Of a stretch of 6,696 nt of DNA, positions 5,664 through 6,696 are shown piece by piece (the stretch's first letter is position 1; each line of letters starts with the position of its first letter). The DNA lies in contig JAITVU010000418.1 in NCBI GenBank assembly GCA_031285645.1, positions 1 through 6,696 of the forward strand, written 5' to 3'. The notes beneath the pieces are model-generated. The model made no database searches, was not told where the DNA came from, and saw only the letters and a list, made by a program, of their open reading frames with translations. This DNA is from Oscillospiraceae bacterium. Lineage in GTDB: Bacteria; Bacillota; Clostridia; Oscillospirales; Ruminococcaceae. A program made the position numbers and the translations under genes.

Positions 5664-5949
5664 ATGGCGGACTTTCAGGTGTGGTCCGCATTCTCATATT
5701 TTAAATGCGTATCGGGAAAAGTACGTCTGGGAAAGCCCGTACAGAGAGCCGCGCGAACGCTGAGAGCGCGGCGGGGAGAGCAGGCCGAATTGCACCCGCC
5801 AGCATGTTTTGACAAAGGCTTTGGCCGAGTATCGACACACGTTTTCCCGCGTTAAGGGATGCGCCGTTTATAAAAACGGCGCGGTAAGAGATAAATCAGA
5901 GTGGAACCGCGGTATGCCGCCTCTGTGCCTTTGGCACGGGGCGTTTTTT
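5664..5949 (+). promoter_or_regulatory. T-box leader, read as tRNA-Cys specific
   Basis: T-box RNAs bind a matching tRNA and let transcription continue only when it is uncharged. Stem I is closed by ATGC/GCAT (5705-5708, 5802-5805) and CGGG/CCCG (5713-5716, 5795-5798). It holds AGTA (5720-5723), the conserved ACAGAGAGC (5741-5749) and an apical hairpin GCCGCGC/GCGCGGC (5748-5754, 5766-5772). The specifier loop reads GAATTGCAC, giving UGC (Cys) at 5791-5793 followed by A. A Stem III hairpin GCGCCGTTT/AAACGGCGC lies at 5861-5882. The T-box sequence AGAGTGGAACCGCGG is at 5898-5912. The antiterminator is CAGAG/CTCTG (5897-5901, 5921-5925), a TGGAACC bulge, then GCGG/CCGC (5909-5912, 5917-5920). 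The bulge TGGA pairs with UCCA, fitting the U73 discriminator of tRNA-Cys. Downstream cysE agrees. Confidence 0.93.
5918..5949 (+). terminator. T-box regulated terminator
   Basis: CGCCTCTGTGCC (5918-5929) pairs with GGCACGGGGCG (5933-5943) around TTT, with one bulged T and one G-U, followed by six T residues (5944-5949). Its 5' arm contains the CCGC and CTCTG strands needed by the antiterminator, so the two folds exclude each other, as expected for a T-box switch. Confidence 0.9.
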
Positions 5950-6016
5950 GTTGCCGCAAATCGGGCTATAATAATTGCATGGTTATATTTTATACAGGTT
6001 TGAAGGGGAAATATTG

Positions 6017-6129
6017 AATGAAACTCTCCGCCGCAAGCGGCGGGGTATCAAGGGTACGATACTGCCCTGCGGGGCGAAGGGGATAAGGAACCGCCCCAAG
6101 GGGCGGGAATTACACCCCTTCGTTTCATT
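6017..6129. repeat. Self-closed multi-arm hairpin element between T-box and cysE
   Basis: AATGAAAC (6017-6024) pairs perfectly with GTTTCATT (6122-6129). Inside are four arms: CCGCCGC/GCGGCGG with an AA loop (6028-6043), GTATC/GATAC (6045-6062), GCCC/GGGC (6064-6075) and GAAGGGG/CCCCTTC (6076-6082, 6115-6121), which itself encloses CCGCCCC/GGGGCGG with an AA loop (6091-6106). Single-base or no spacers separate most arms. The style matches the hairpin clusters elsewhere in the window, but no shared tail sequence is present. It lies in the cysE leader after the T-box terminator, so it would be transcribed only on readthrough. It could be an inserted repeat or a second regulatory RNA domain. Confidence 0.6.
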
Positions 6130-6255
6130 AAAAAATCTGATCTTATCGGGGAATGGCCGCTTCGTTTTGCCCGGTGGACCATGGTTTTGGAACAGCAAGA
6201 GTTCTTCAGCTTTTTTAAAAATACGGCAAGGACATCATACAGGAGTTGATATTAT

Positions 6256-6696
6256 ATGTTTGACGGCATCCGCAAGGATATAAGGGCCATAAAGGAACGT
6301 GATCCGGCGGCGCGCAATTCAGCCGAGATCCTGCTTCTGTATTCGGGCCTGCACGCCATCATTTTACACAGGCCCGCTTACTGGCTCTATCACAGAAAGA
6401 TTTATTTTCCCGCGCGCCTGATCTCGCAGCTCGCCCGTTTTTTAACCGGCATCGAAATTCATCCCGGGGCGAAAATCGGCCACGGTGTTTTAATCGACCA
6501 CGGCTCCGGGGTTGTGATCGGCGAAACGGCCGAGGTCGGCGACGGCTGCACCATTTACCAGGGGGTGACGCTCGGCGGCACAGGCAAAGAAAAGGGCAAG
6601 CGGCACCCGACGCTGGGAAAAAACGTTATGGTGGGCAGCGGGGCGAAAATACTCGGCCCGTTTGCGATCGGCGACAACTCGAAAATCGCTTCCAAC
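6256..6696 (+). CDS. cysE: Serine O-acetyltransferase, 5' part (cut by window end)
   Basis: CysE acetylates serine from acetyl-CoA to O-acetylserine, the first committed step of cysteine biosynthesis. The first 147 residues are present and the frame is open at the window end. The short helical N-terminus (about 1-60, with DPAARN at 16-21) is typical of the compact Gram-positive form. The left-handed beta-helix of hexapeptide repeats begins near [11 protein letters not shown] (65-75). [11 protein letters not shown] (80-90) carries the expected catalytic histidine H82. [10 protein letters not shown] (101-110) and KRHPTLG (115-121) are acetyl-CoA/serine site hallmarks. ATG 6256 is preceded by ACAGGAG (6239-6245) at 10 bases. 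Control by the upstream T-box links expression to the tRNA-Cys charging state. Maturation or isozyme distinctions cannot be judged from this fragment. Confidence 0.95.
   Translation, partial: MFDGIRKDIRAIKERDPAARNSAEILLLYSGLHAIILHRPAYWLYHRKIYFPARLISQLARFLTGIEIHPGAKIGHGVLIDHGSGVVIGETAEVGDGCTIYQGVTLGGTGKEKGKRHPTLGKNVMVGSGAKILGPFAIGDNSKIASN

Noticed and set aside
5880..5911. CGCGGT/ACCGCG pairing as the T-box antiterminator
   Set aside because: The alternative CAGAG/CTCTG plus GCGG/CCGC fold leaves the 7-base TGGAACC bulge and shares strands with the terminator, as the family requires.
5610..6283. Small plus-strand frames across the cysE leader
   Set aside because: They cross the T-box stems and hairpin element, lack ribosome sites and have no recognisable protein features.

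Overview
This window looks like a chromosomal segment of a Gram-positive Clostridia bacterium, probably an Oscillospiraceae/Ruminococcaceae-like lineage. The evidence is a T-box leader in front of cysE, sigma-A-type promoters, clear Shine-Dalgarno sites, moderately GC-rich genes (recA, recX, rimO, pgsA) separated by AT-rich gaps, and a ComFB-family protein. The taxonomic call is inference; no rRNA is present.

Layout. 1-264: a cluster of perfect hairpins at the left edge, then nothing clear except a probable terminator for the leftward gene. 265-609 (minus): a small ComFB-family protein with a good ribosome site and a TATAAT promoter. 610-1345: no gene; it holds a second hairpin cluster, an AT-rich stretch, a possible structured RNA (weak), a strong recA promoter and a recA leader ending in an intrinsic-terminator-like hairpin. 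1376-3123: recA and recX, overlapping by one base. 3124-3523: no gene; it holds a compact cloverleaf-like repeat and further inverted repeats. 3524-5517: rimO and pgsA. 5518-6255: no gene; it holds a complete T-box leader read as cysteine-specific, then a 113-base self-closed multi-arm structure. 6256-6696: the start of cysE, cut by the window edge.

How it fits together. recA/recX form a DNA recombination and repair pair in which RecX modulates RecA. rimO modifies ribosomal protein S12 and pgsA makes phosphatidylglycerol phosphate; these genes often lie close to recA in Firmicutes, but here they follow recX and cinA is not seen. cysE begins cysteine biosynthesis and is placed under a leader that should sense uncharged tRNA-Cys.

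The least ordinary content is in the gaps. Four places (5-75, 671-745, 3148-3299, 6017-6129) carry tandem, perfectly paired mini-hairpins with tiny loops. Arm sequences differ but architecture is shared, and two sites share a TATATAGTGAWTTCG tail. They look like a dispersed structured repeat family or families. The recA leader with its own terminator is the second point worth following.
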